This document shows positions 1-11,136 of a DNA stretch of 64,000 nucleotides, in pieces. This DNA is from Coniochaeta sp. PMI_546. Its lineage: Eukaryota; Ascomycota; Sordariomycetes; Coniochaetales; Coniochaetaceae. Made by a program: the position numbers and the translations under genes. Under the pieces are notes generated by a model. The model was not told where the DNA came from. It worked only from the letters and a program-made list of their open reading frames with translations, and ran no database searches. Position 1 is the stretch's first letter. Every line of letters begins with the position of its first letter. The stretch lies in assembly GCA_021432605.1 (NCBI GenBank), contig MU271154.1:624192-688191 (forward strand), given 5' to 3'.

Positions 1-677
1 AGACACGCGGCCAAGAAGTTCGCTCCAGACAAAGCCTCGTTTTTCGGGACATACTTTGTGCTGTAGTTCCTCCCGACCAGGTTGTAGACGATGTCCGAGT
101 GCCGAACGCTTGCCTCGACGGACTCGTTATTTCGGAGATCGTATTCCTAGAACCAATTATTAGTAAGTGCCGCTTTTGTAGAGTGTTCCAGCAGTCCTTA
201 CGATGAAGTTGATGCGACCAAGATCACCGGCGACCTTCAGATGGCGCTTGTGCTGCTCCTCCCGGAAGGGGACTACGACAGTGCATCCTTGCCGTGCTAT
301 ACAACTTTGTGAGAAAACAAATTCCTGTCTGCGAGGCGTAGAGCGAGCGAACCTAGTCTGTTGACAATATATCTACCGAGGGCACCGGTTGCGCCAAATA
401 CCGTCGCGGTGTGACCTGCCGTTGGTTAGAAATCCCTTTTGTGGTCCAGTCGGTGATTCGCATACCTCCGGCAGATGACCTAGTAAACAAATCCGTCAGT
501 ATTCAGTCATCCAAGAGGCGGGAGAGTGAGGAGTGAGTCCTACCGTCCACCCTGAACTCGGATAATGGGCTTGCCAGTCCGGGTGACGGCGACGTCAGAG
601 AGGCAGCGTCGCTGCTGCTGGAAGAGGGTTTTCGTAGTCTTCTGGGAAGACCGCACTGCGGCTGGCAACGAAGCCAT
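1..677 (-). CDS. NUO40: NADH:ubiquinone oxidoreductase 40 kDa subunit (NDUFA9 family), 5' part
   Basis: N-terminal half of the complex I 40 kDa accessory subunit, an SDR-like protein of the mitochondrial inner membrane; the rest lies beyond the left edge. My exons on the minus strand are 677-544, 479-466, 415-353, 296-202 and 146-55, and a GTATGT donor at 54 opens an intron that leaves the window. The protein starts MASLPAAVRSS, has an Arg-rich mitochondrial presequence, then RTGKPIIRVQGG, a dinucleotide-binding loop GHTATVFGATGALGR, and VVVPFREE, RHLKVAGDLGR and RHSDIVYNLVGR, all of which I know from the Neurospora NUO-40 sequence. Exon 2 is only 14 nt, and intron 3 has a GTTCGC donor. An upstream in-frame Met exists at 827, but 677 fits the presequence. 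It is divergent from RPN9. Confidence 0.88.
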
Positions 678-1119
678 TCTTGCTGTGGGATAGAGCGATT
701 GCAAGAAGAGCTGATGCTCGTTCAATTGGCGTCGGATCCTCGTCGGCTGGGATGCATTCCAAGTTGTCTGGAGCTTCAATTGACGACGGCAAGCAATGGG
801 ACCCACATACCGCGTGTGGCCAATCAAAGGTGGTTAGAAGGTGAGCATCCTCTCGGGCCGGCAGGGGCTCCTGTCAGCTGGTGGTGTCCAAAGCTAAGGT
901 ACCTCGTCAAGGAGAGCTACTGCCAGGCTGCATTGCAGCCGCGTCAAACAACGGGACTCCCAGCTGGAAGCTCAGCTGTACTTCAACATAACCATACCTA
1001 CTCCATCTCACCCGCCAATTATCCACCGAATCACAAATATTCGTGACCGAAGCTTTATACTCTCCAGCTCGTGATACCTTCCACGTCTCGCCATCACTCG
1101 TTCATACGCCGACTCCAGC
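678..1119. promoter_or_regulatory. shared divergent promoter NUO40/RPN9
   Basis: These 442 bp separate the start codons of two head-to-head housekeeping genes. There is no clear TATA box; pyrimidine-rich stretches lie just upstream of the RPN9 ATG. Being a promoter is inferred from gene orientation. Confidence 0.5.
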
Positions 1120-2318
1120 ATGAACGTCGACACCATCGCCGACTTCCTCGCGGAGCAGCGAGATGCAGCTCCCGAGGACCTCCAGTCTTTGGTTCTCGAA
1201 TTCGAAGATCTATGGGAACGCAAGCTATGGCACCAGCTCACCAACAAGCTTCTCGACTTCTTCAACGATCCCAGGAGCGCACCCCAGCGCCTCGCCTTCT
1301 ATCAGACCTTCATTTCCAAGTTCGCCGACAAGATCAACCAGCTCAAGCTCGTCGACTTGGCTCTCAAGGCAGCCACACAATGTAGAGGTACGGACACCAT
1401 ATTACCCGTACCTGAAGGCTGAAAAATTAACATCAGACAGATAACCAAGAGCGCCTCACCTTCATGGAGGCAGTAGCCAAGAAAGTCGACCACGAAGAAT
1501 CCCAAGACGCCCTCGTCTTCGCCACCGTAGCCCTCGCCCGCGTGCGCCTAGACCTCGATGACCTCGATGCCGCGCGCGCCGATCTCGACAAGGCCGAGCG
1601 CATCCTCGACACCTTCGACAGCGTCGAGACGGTCGTGCACGCCGCCTTCTACGGCGCCAACGCCGACTACTACCAGGCCAAGATGGACTTTGGCGCCTAC
1701 TACAAGAACGCCCTGCTCTACCTTGCCTGCATCGATGTGTCCGCCCTGCGGCCGGAGGAGAAGCGTTCGCGTGCCTACGACTTGGCGGTTGCGGCCCTGG
1801 TCAGCACATCCATCTACAACTTCGGCGAGCTGCTGCTGCACCCAATCCTCGACGCCCTCAAGGACGAGAAGGACGCCTGGCTCCGCGAGCTGCTCTTCGC
1901 CTTCAATCGCGGCGACTTAGCAGCATACGACGTGCTATCTGGCCACATCCAGTCCAATCCGCTGCTCGCGCAGCACGCCAACCAGCTGAGGCAGAAGATC
2001 TATCTAGCCGCGCTTACCGAAGCAGTTTTCCGCCGACCCCCTCACGACAGGGCAATGGACTTTGCGACGATAGCATCCGAGACCAAGGTCCGCCCTGATG
2101 AGATAGAGCATCTGATCATGAAAGCGCTGAGTCTAGGCTTGCTGAGGGGTACCATCGACCAGGTGGACGAGGTGGCGCACATCAACTGGGTGCAGCCCAA
2201 GGTGCTGGACATGAAGCAGATTGGCAACATGCGCCAGCGGTTAAAGGACTGGGATTCCAGTGTAAACCAGCTTGGCAACTGGATCGAGGCCGCTGGTCAG
2301 GACGTGTGGGCGGTGTAG
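1120..2318 (+). CDS. RPN9: 26S proteasome regulatory subunit Rpn9 (PSMD13)
   Basis: Non-ATPase lid subunit of the 26S proteasome. Exons are 1120-1387 and 1441-2318, with a 53-nt GT-AG intron that joins as R-DNQERLTF, giving 381 aa, the usual Rpn9 length. The N-terminal half is helical and TPR-like, with the Rpn9 signature LWHQLT and heptad-like Asp/Leu-rich helices around residues 120-150. The C-terminal third (about residues 220-340) is a PCI domain: EAVFRRPPHDR leads into the winged-helix part with IEHLIMKALSLGLLRG and the closing VLDMKQIGNMRQRLKDW, which is very characteristic of Rpn9. The start is the first ATG after the divergent promoter and matches the expected N-terminus. It converges with GAA1. 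Confidence 0.93.
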
Positions 2319-2724
2319 GTGTGGTCCTGGCCAAGAGATAGAGACTATGGAGTGTCAACTGTTTTAGCAAAGGCGCACTTGCCTTCTCCTGTACATTAAC
2401 ATAATAGACAGAAGTCAAAATGGACAGCATAGATGCTTCGGGATGCTAACATTGGACCTCAACGCTTTTTTCTTTTTCTTTTAACGAGCACTCAGTGCCT
2501 CCTCCAGCACCTTCAGGTGTGATGCCATGTCGGCAAATGCGTTTTCCATTCCTTGAGAGATCTGGTTCCCAAGCATTTAATCACAAGAGCCAACCGTGAC
2601 CTCCCTCTCAGGGGTATCTAGATAAATAAACGGACAATTGGTCCGAACCTCGCTCCTTCAAATGCAGATATCATACAGTATACACACTCAACTAGCCTTT
2701 TCCACCAGGGACAACTCCTTCCTG
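2319..2724. other. intergenic, convergent 3' ends of RPN9 and GAA1
   Basis: These 406 bp hold both 3' untranslated regions. A T-rich run lies near 2467-2482. I see no further gene. Confidence 0.5.
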
Positions 2725-4679
2725 TTAAGCAACTTTTGCCTTTTCCCTCCCAGGCCGCCCAAGGACTACCAGATTGCCTACCAACCAGGCAGGCCACCAC
2801 ACGCACCACACGACGACAGGGGTATACATTCCCATCACATCCCATCCGAACGCAGCTTCGCGCAGAAAGGTCCCCACAGCAGTCACCTCACCGTTCTTCA
2901 ATAACGCCGTCGTAAGCGCCAGAACAGCCGGCGGGCTGATGATGGCCAACGGCACAGACCAGGCCAGATGTCTCGCCGGACGGACGAACGATAACGGGCT
3001 AGACAACAGCCCCACGATCAAGGCGAGGGAAAAGTTGAGCGTCGCCAGAGAGGAGAGGAACATGCCGAGCAGGAGCAGGGAGAAGGACGTGATGAGCTGG
3101 TATTGCTGGATGGTCGGGTTGTACGTTCTTGTCAGGATGGCCGACAAGACGTGCGGCAGAGCCGTGTTGAGGACAAGAAAGACCGTGAAGACAGTGGTTT
3201 GTAGCTATTTCCCGTTAGCACATCTCCTATCAGAAGGTGCAGTGTCAAACTTACCGACGCGGGAGTATGATTAAACACCCAGAGCGGCACCACGCCCAGC
3301 GCCTGCGCAACCGTCACCACCCCAAGCGGGAGAAACAAATGCCTCTCGACCGCCAATCGCGCCTTCCCGGCCTTCTTCTCCTCCAACCCAGGCACAACCT
3401 CTCCCTCCGGCTGTCCACTCTTGACCCAGAGAGCAATAGCCATGATGGTGAAATTCGCCGCCACCAGCATCGCGCTCGGCAAATACGTCCCGATGGAGAC
3501 GAATCTCTCGGTCGCCATCAACAAATAGAAGAAGAAGCTCTGATGCAGCTTCTCCAGCAAGTTGTTCAGACTCCTGAACGTGCCCTCGATCACACGTCCC
3601 ATAGCCATCTCGTCCTGCCACCCCTCCCCAAACGGCTGCAGGGTGACCGCATCGACATGGTACGGAATGAAGGCACTGTGTGGCCCGCTTGCCATACCAA
3701 GTCCCTGCTTCAACATCCCCCTCAGCATCGTATCAAGCCGATCCCTATACCCGTCCGGATGCTCCCACATCTCCTGTATCGCGACACCCATCCCCATCTG
3801 ACCCCCCGCAATCGACACCACGGAGTTGATCAGATCCAGATTCGGCAACTGGCCATTGACGCCGTCATACGCGATATGGACGTTCTTGAACCGTCCCTCC
3901 CTGGCAAAATCGATCGCCAGCGCGCCCTGCAACGCACCACTCTTGACCGGCAGGCTGCCCACACTCTCCCTGTGCGCGTCGTGGTACGCGTCCACCCACG
4001 CCTGCGGGCCCGCCGCGCTGTCCGGCGTGACGAGGAAGATGATGTCCTTGGACCACAAGCTCCAGCGCCGGAAATACCGCGCCAGCGTCAGCAGCAGCGC
4101 GACGCCGTTGCGGTTGACATCGTCCTTGGCATTGCGCCATGCTGCCACTAGTACGATAGCCTCTGTCGCGTCGCCTCTCGGTGCGGGTAGTATGGCGTAT
4201 ATATTCTCTCCCTGGACTGCTCTCGAGCTCGAGGTGTAGCTGTACGGTTGTCGGGCGGTCTTGAGGCCAATTCCGGAGAGTATCGTGGCCAGATGGTCGT
4301 TTATTGCGAAATTGGTCGCGTTGCTGTCCGCTAGGGCGTTGATCTCGTGCTTGTAGGCGCGGAAGACGTTTTGATCGGAGCCGCCGAAGTAGGTGTGGAC
4401 CTGCCCCGGTAGGAGGGCGTTCTCGGATATGTACGTGCGGCGGGAGTAATTGTCTAGTGGCAGGAGGAGAAGCCAGACTACGCCGACCAGGATGCAGAGG
4501 AGGGAGAGGTACGGTGGGAGCTTGAGGAGTCGGGGGTCGTTCCTGAGGCGGAAGGCGCCAGCTAGGGACAGGTTAGTGGAGGGAAAAGGGCGACAAGAGG
4601 TCTGGATGGTAAAGTTTTGAAGGCGGCGGCAGGTACACAGTAATCTACGGAATGGAAACTTACAGAGTAGACGCGGCAT
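2725..4679 (-). CDS. GAA1: GPI transamidase subunit Gaa1
   Basis: Component of the ER GPI-transamidase complex that attaches GPI anchors to proteins. Exons are 4679-4664, 4561-3255 and 3204-2725, giving 600 aa, normal for Gaa1. The first exon is just 16 nt (MPRLL-S) and is joined to GAFRLRNDPRLLKLPPY. The first membrane segment (about residues 21-41, LLCILVGVVWLLLLPL) is followed by the invariant luminal motif YISENALLPGQVHTYFGG, a diagnostic Gaa1 sequence. The luminal M28-peptidase-like domain spans roughly residues 45-350. Several membrane segments follow, including PSAMLVAANFTIMAIALWV and the Leu/Val-rich C-terminal ones. Without the 101-102 nt first intron the N-terminus would carry an unrelated 30-residue stretch, which is why I chose the spliced start. 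Confidence 0.92.
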
Positions 4680-5416
4680 TGTGAACGAGGTTGGCAGGCA
4701 ATGCTGCGCTCAACTGGTGAAGATGGAGCTTGTAGATCTGGCCCCGGAAGCTTGGTGTTGTCCTAGGGGTCCAATTAACGGTTTAATGCATAATGCGGAA
4801 GTCGAAGCTAATGCATACGCCCGCTTAAGCTGTTAAACACTCTATATGCATCCATAACCATACTCGCCGTGATCGCAACGAAGCTGGTCAAAATTCCTCC
4901 CGTCTTAGAGTTCGGCCTACCAGAACGAATAAGAAGCATGTTATGTAGCATAAACCTGAATCATAGAAAGCGCTGATAGTACATTCCAGTATCGCTACCC
5001 GTCTAATCAAACATCTCAACAACATTCGCAGTGGTCCCAGTTCACCTTGAACGCCGGAGATCAAGCCCAGCGCGTCGTACCGCATATCAAACGCGGAACA
5101 ATAGCCGCGATACGCCAAGCTGAGGTAAGTGGTTGGCAACAGTATATGTCATGATCCGGCACTCTTGAACCGAGCTCTGGATCCTGAGTGATATGCCTCC
5201 GCAGGGCACACCCTTTGGATATGGCCCGTTGCCACGGACCACAAAAGATGTCGTATTGCGCCCATCACAGGGAGCCACTCGTTTCGGCGCAGCGTCCAAC
5301 GCACGATGATCGTTGTACGAGCAGTTGAGCCTTTATAATAGAGGCTGGTCCTGCGCAGCAACCTCCTGCATATCCTCGGCAACCTCCTGGACCCCTTCAG
5401 CGCGCGCCAGAGTCTC
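4680..5416. other. intergenic between GAA1 start and RBD2 end
   Basis: These 737 bp hold the GAA1 promoter side and the RBD2 3' region. Only short unrelated reading frames occur, and I see no motif or repeat worth naming. Confidence 0.45.
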
Positions 5417-6404
5417 CTAAGGCCCTAACCGTCGCCCACCACCACTAAGGTACATGCCCGGTCCTCCGTTATCATTCCCGGGCAGGACGCCGAAGCGGCC
5501 GTACGTCTTCTGGTCGACGCTGACGTAGTGAGGCAGTCGCCCGAGGAGGTTGAGCTTGCCCTCGACCCACCGGAGAATTCTGTCTGGCGGAGCTAGGAAC
5601 TTGAGGTGGTCAAGGCCGTAGGCGTATCCCACCAACAGCCCGCATACGTGACCGAGGAAACTAGAGCTCGGCACGAGGGCCTGGACGACGAGCAGCATGG
5701 CCAGCGGGAAAGTCCAGGTGGGTATATTATAACCTGCGACCAGAAAGTTGGGGTTGACGCGGAATGTGTGTATCGCTTCGATGCCGAAGAGGAGGAAGAC
5801 CCAGACGCTATTCAGTTGTCAGCGTGTCAAGTAGAATGTTGCGAGAGAGTCATTGTAACATACCTAGCGCCCATGACAGGCGTATTCCCTCTAAAGACGA
5901 TCTTCTCGAACAAGAGGTACAGTCCCGCAGGCAGAGTCGACAAAGGACCCAAGAATAGCGCCAGAGCCGTTAATGTTCCACTCTCGCGTTCGAACCGTTC
6001 CAGTAGCGGTGTCAGCGCGATGATGTTCAGCAAGGCATGGAACCAGTTAAGGTGTATGAAGGGGTAGGTATTCAGTCGGTGCACTGTTTGGTCGGTCAGC
6101 ACGCGTTCTTCAAGCCGCTGTTATCTCGCTCCGGTGGCGTGCTGTTTTCCGGATCATGTACATTTCCACCACCGGACTGCCATGTCATCACGCAGTAGCA
6201 TGAGTGAAGGTGAGACTCACGGGTCGCAAACCCAATCTGGTCCGGATCCAAGGACCCCCAAGCGCGCACATCGAACACACTCTGTAACCCCACGACCCAG
6301 AACAGCACTATAGCACCCAGAAAACATCTTGTGAGCAGTGGTATCCTGAATATGTAGGATCTGGCGCGCGCAAAGCTCCAGTTCGGCGGTACTACTGCCG
6401 GCAT
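5417..6404 (-). CDS. RBD2: rhomboid protease Rbd2
   Basis: Intramembrane serine protease of the Golgi/endosomal Rbd2 type, known in fungi to help SREBP processing. Exons are 6404-6221, 6083-5864 and 5807-5417, giving 264 aa. The catalytic Ser is in VMGAS at about residue 135 and its codon is split by intron 2 (AG|C). The catalytic His is in SFLGHVCG at about residue 188. The rhomboid L1-loop/TM2 segment FIHLNWFHALLNIIALTPLLERFE and the family tail KLNLLGRLPHYVSVDQKTYGRFGVLP are both clear. I chose Met 6404 because homologs start shortly before RARSYIFR; an in-frame Met 25 codons upstream (6479) is possible. Confidence 0.92.
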
Positions 6405-7279
6405 CTTGGCTGTCTCGTCGCAAAGCGCTAAGGGGTCGTTAAGGAGTGGATGTCTGTCGCGCAAGTCGGTCGTCTTCACGCGTGGGAATAGTTCTTATAT
6501 CGGTTCCAATCGAGAATCTATGAGCGTACCGGCTGGTGCGACAGCATTTTCGAAGTGTAACGATCGAGGAGAGGAAGGAATGTCCGTCTCCGTGTTGCCA
6601 GTTGGTTCGGTCCAGAAGGATAAAGTGGACTGCAACTTCTCTTCTGGAAATTAAGCTTATCTTATCGTCAACCCGGCTTTGGTGCATATTCGCGATAACG
6701 ATCCCACAACGTCCGGCCCCACTCGGCCTTCTTTCAACGTCCCGGTCGGCCTTGCCCGGCTCCGGACTGATATTTGCGAATTAGCGGATGTCCAGGCTTG
6801 CCTCGGGCACTGCGGAATATCTCTGGCTGCTCAGAGTCTCTTCACACCTCCCAGTCTCGAAGGCAAGTTCATTTGGTATCGTCCTAGTGGGCGTCATCCA
6901 CTTCCATGGCTCAACGGAGAAATATCTTTCCGTCAATACTTTATGCTCAATGGCGTTGTGCAATTTCCCATGTCGGAGCCCAGAACCGCCCTGTTTGTTC
7001 TCTGTGAAGCTTCGACGGCAACACGGCACAACCAGTGTGTCCCAGAGAGTCCGCTTGCAGTAGACTGCAGTAGAGGCCTTTTGACAGAGATCCGGGGCCC
7101 CGGACGGGGCTTTATTTAGGCACAAACAGTGTAGTTAGACCGAAGAGCCGGGCCATTGTAACCTTGCCCTCCAGTCCTGTCCCGATCTTGAGGACTATAA
7201 GACCGCATCTGTCTCTCGGTTTGGGACAGAGGGGTTCATCATCCGTTAGTAGTCAAGTCTTACTATCTGAGCAGAAAAT
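6405..7279. other. divergent intergenic region RBD2/GH28
   Basis: These 875 bp separate the starts of RBD2 and the pectinase. A TATA-like element lies near the pectinase start; I recognise nothing else. Confidence 0.45.
7196..7201 (+). promoter_or_regulatory. TATA-like box of the GH28 gene
   Basis: TATAAG, 79 nt before the pectinase ATG and followed by a CT-rich leader. A TATA box suits a strongly induced secreted enzyme gene. Position and sequence are the only evidence. Confidence 0.4.
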
Positions 7280-8871
7280 ATGATGGTCAAATCCCTCGCC
7301 GCCAGCTGGCTGCTCTTCATCGCCACCGCAGCAGCGCTCCAGACATGCGTAGTTCCTTCACAGTATAAGTGCTCCAAGGGAAAAGCATCGGATGCAGCTG
7401 CCATTTCCGAGGTGTTCGCGCGATGCTCCCAAGATTCCATCATTGAGTTCTCGCAAGGCGTCGATTACAACGTCTTTTCCCCGATCAAGGCGACGAACCT
7501 GTCCAATGTCATCATCTCGCTCAAGGGCAACTGGAACTTGCCGCAAAACGTCACTGCCATCCAGCAGCTCGTGGCTGCTGCAAGCGGTTCGTTAACGTGG
7601 TTCACGCTGGGTGGAAAGAATGTGCAGATACTTGGCACTCCGAATGTAAGAATACCTGTAGACACGAGCACAACTCTCTGGCAGGGAGAGAAGCTGATAA
7701 CTTGTAGATCACCACAGGATGGATCAAATCGTATGGACAGGCCTGGTGGGACCTTAACGCTCCTGGCGGCACTGGTACTGCTAATCGACCTCATCTGATG
7801 TCGTTCAGTGTCACGAATGGTGAGACGACACGGACTACCTGATGGAGAGGGAATGACGTTAATGGTTGTCATCAGGATATATCCAGCATCTCAAGTCACT
7901 CAAGCCCATTGCATGGAACTTCTCCATCAAAGGTAGTAACATCACAATCGAAGACACGATTATCGAAGCCACTTCGAACTCGGCAGCCTTCCCTTTCAAC
8001 ACTGATGGCTTTGACGTTGGCGGCACAGACATCACTATCCGAAACAGCGTCATCTACAATGGCGACGATGCAATTGCGGTCGGATCAGGCGCTCGCAACG
8101 TGCTCTTCCAAGGCGGCACCATCGGCTACCAGACCCACGGCATGAGCATTGGCTCTCTCGGTTCCAACCAAGCCCAGCCGGCCGATGTGTCTAACATCCA
8201 CTTCGACGACATCACCGTAGTAAATGGTGTATACGGGGCACGTTTCAAGAGCTGGATCGGAGGACAGGTGAGCTGGTACTGCCATCTGTTATGCGTCGAA
8301 TCGGCTACTGACATGCTATAGGGTCTCGCCAAGAACATCACCTGGAGCAACATCCGCGCCTACAACGTGACATTCCCCATATTCGTGACCCAGACCTACT
8401 TCAACCAAGCGACCACCGGTCCCCCACGACCCAACAACTCGTCCGTTAACATGCAGGACTTCACCTGGGAGAACTTCACCGGCACGATTAACACGTTCAG
8501 GCCAGGTGACGGGTCTTGCGTGACTGATGTGAGTTTTTGTCTTCGATGCAGCTGTGTCATCGAGCAGTTGTCTTTACAGCTGAGTCGTTTGTTTCAACCA
8601 GCCGTGTTCTGTCCTGAGCCAACCCCTACATCATTTCTGACCTGCTTGCTAGCCCTGCTGGTATAATGTCGGCCTCCCCTCCCTAGCACACACCGAAGCC
8701 GTGATAATCGAGTGCAACACGCCCACGTCATGCCAAAACTTCGCCCTCAAAAACATTGAGCTTTTCCCGCAGAACCAAACGCCCCCTACCCAGATATGCA
8801 TCAACGCCATGGAAAACCTCAACCCCGATTTGGGCATCGAATGCCGGAACGGAACTTTTGTGCCTCTCTAA
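7280..8871 (+). CDS. secreted GH28 polygalacturonase-type pectinase
   Basis: Extracellular glycoside hydrolase family 28 enzyme, probably an exo-acting polygalacturonase. Exons are 7280-7645, 7708-7819, 7876-8267, 8322-8528 and 8653-8871, giving 431 aa. A signal peptide covers about residues 1-20 ([15 protein letters not shown]). The four GH28 catalytic motifs are present: NTDG (Asp203), [10 protein letters not shown] (Asp223/224), THGMSIGS (His247) and RFK (Arg282/Lys284). The glycine before the catalytic His, usual in endo-enzymes, is Thr here. Many N-glycosylation sequons (NVT, NFS, NIT, NQT) fit secretion. The Cys-rich C-terminus (CVTD-PCWYN, CNTPTSC, CINAM, CRNG) fits exo-polygalacturonases or exo-rhamnogalacturonases; I cannot separate these by eye. 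Its stop is 31 bp from that of BUD20, in convergent orientation. Confidence 0.9.
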
Positions 8872-8902
8872 ATGGACGAGAGATGAAAGAGATGTGGGCG
8901 AC

Positions 8903-9383
8903 TCAAGACATCTCGACCTCCTTGACAGTTTGCTGAGAGGCAGGAGCGTCGAGGGAGCCAATACCGCGAGCGGCCTCTGCTTCCTTCTGAGAGTAGGCTT
9001 CTACGCTTAGGGCCTTGACTCTGTAGTGTGGTATTAGTATCAGAATAATCTAAAATAATCGAAGTTTCGGGACCTACCTTCTCCTGTGAGGCTTGCCCTT
9101 CCGGTGACCGATGAGGTTGACCTCGGCATCGAACCACTTGGCGCACTCGACGCAGTAGTGCTTGCCGAGACCGGGCAAATCCTCAGCTGCGTGGCTGTCC
9201 TTGTGCTGTGCAAGGTGCTTTGGCGAGAGGAGATCGGCCTTGATTTGGTCGATATCTCTGGTGTGGTGTTAGTATAGGTGCACTCATGTTCGACCATTGA
9301 TATCAAGATTTAGACGGCCATTTCAGTTCTTACCTTGTGTGCCGCCGGGTTTTGGTCAAGGTCTTCTTGTTTCTGATGCCCAT
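8903..9383 (-). CDS. BUD20: Bud20/ZNF593-type zinc finger, 60S ribosome export factor
   Basis: Small nuclear C2H2 protein that in yeast travels with pre-60S particles and aids their export. Exons are 9383-9334, 9257-9078 and 9020-8903, giving 115 aa. It begins MGIRNKKTLTKTRRHTRDID, the diagnostic basic N-terminus. The zinc finger YCVECAKWF...LIGHRKGKPHRRR (two Cys, two His) spans about residues 49-76. The tail SVEAYSQKEAEAARG is also typical, as is the EMS-stop ending. Both introns interrupt Arg codons (AG|A). Confidence 0.93.
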
Positions 9384-11136
9384 CTTGTTCAAGATGAGAT
9401 GGATGCCTGAGTAATGCAGGTTCTTGTTGATATTTAGTCAATATGTTGACTTGGCTTGCAGTACTCAAAAGGTCACAGTCCTGATGGCAAATGTCGAGAC
9501 AAATGTGAAGGTGAAAAAAGTGGCATGTGGCGTAACAATTTCTGATTGGCTAGGAGTTACATGTTCGCACCTTCCCTACCACAGTATCTGTCACACATCG
9601 ACAACAACAGCAGCCTCGAGAGTCGAGGACCAACTATCCTGCATCTTCCTAAATTGCTTCGGATGTGCCAGCGAATATCTTTCAGCCCATCCGAGCGAAT
9701 CCAAGGAGATACCAGGGCGTTGTTGTCGAAATACGGTCGTTCTTACGAGGGCGGCACCAGATACGGAAGTATTTCGTTATCGCCTTCGTAACACCTCTCG
9801 CAGCCGAGCTGTCCGGCGCTGAAAGACCCACAAAATCTGGTCTCCAGGTCAGTCAAATTTTCCGGGCCGCTGCTGTCGGGCCAGTCCCGGAATGGAGAAC
9901 AACATCGATACTTTGGATACTAACAAATGTGCAAGTCTTGAAGCTCGTCTTACAATGCAAAATACTCAAATTGGATTAAACAAAGATACGAGCATGAAGC
10001 AGTATGCTTCTTGTTCCTGCATCTACAGACTGTGCCAGCTATCTTGAGTGGCGAAGCGGTGCTCTTTCTCCGATAGTAGCACTCAGTTAGAACATGGTGT
10101 GACCGTTGAGCCTCGAAAGTCTCACAGCCTTCCTGCCGCCCTGCCCGGCACCTCAGCCCCACGCAGGAAAAGCAGATGCGATGAGCCGAGCGACCGGCGA
10201 CCATTTCCTTTTGAGCGGTTTGCTGAGTCAAGCCAACGGAATGCAGGCTATTGGACAATGCCGACCTTGAACTGAGAGTGTCTTCAGTTGCCATGGCATT
10301 GCATTTGACAGCATTTGGGTTTAGCTCCTTCCCGTCAGACTGCTTCCAGCTTGAAGGCTGTGTCAGGCGTTGGACAAAGGTCAAGAGAGCTGATGCCCAC
10401 ATGTCATTGTGACGGTGGATCGAGATATCGTGCGGCCTTGGCCTGGCTGTGATATCATGCCACTTAGAGCTTCGAGTTGCTTCTGTAGTAGACTCTCAAT
10501 TCACGTACTGGCTGGCTGTTTACCTACTCAGATGATGCTCTGGACAGCTTCGAGCAGGGCTCTCTATCCAAACTATATTCATCTATCTACGTGTACAGGT
10601 TCATTAAGTTCGTTGGCCTTCGGCATCACAGATGGTAGCTTCGTTCTCCAATCTCCATCTGGAGTGCAGTGGAGGCGTCCCTTGTCTCCCTTCAAGCCGA
10701 AGTTGAAACCCACCTTGGCTGTGACGTTTTCTGCAATTTTCTTCGGGAAGGGATTGTCCCCCCATGCCGTTGCAAATAATCAGCCTGCTCTGATTCGCCC
10801 GCTCGCCCGCCATCCCCATCGTCATAGCCGAGAAAGTACCTCGTCCGGCGCAGGCCCGCCAGTGCCACAAGCTTCTACCTCGTGCGTTTAGCGCATCGGT
10901 CCAGGTTTGTTGCTATCTCAAAGCCCTCGGTTTTCCTCGACCATCTTTCACTCTCTCCACCTTTTCTCTCCTCTGTGAATCTCTTTCCTCCCTAATCATC
11001 ATCACGCCAGTCCCAGGGGACTCTTCAATTGTGATTTCTTGAGCTTCAGTGTGGCTCTGGCTCCGGCACCTCTCCACTCCAATTGATTTTTTCTTGCGTC
11101 ATCTAGCATTCGCGGGTTGGAAATCCCCTCCTCACG
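9384..11136. other. divergent intergenic region BUD20/ACO1
   Basis: This 1.75 kb stretch has no reading frame I would call a gene. The last 250 bases before the aconitase ATG are rich in CT tracts, as in fungal promoters of highly expressed genes. Confidence 0.45.

Noticed and set aside
3237-4151. 304-codon plus-strand frame
   Set aside because: Antisense of GAA1; composition (Arg/His/Gln/Pro) is typical of a reversed coding strand.
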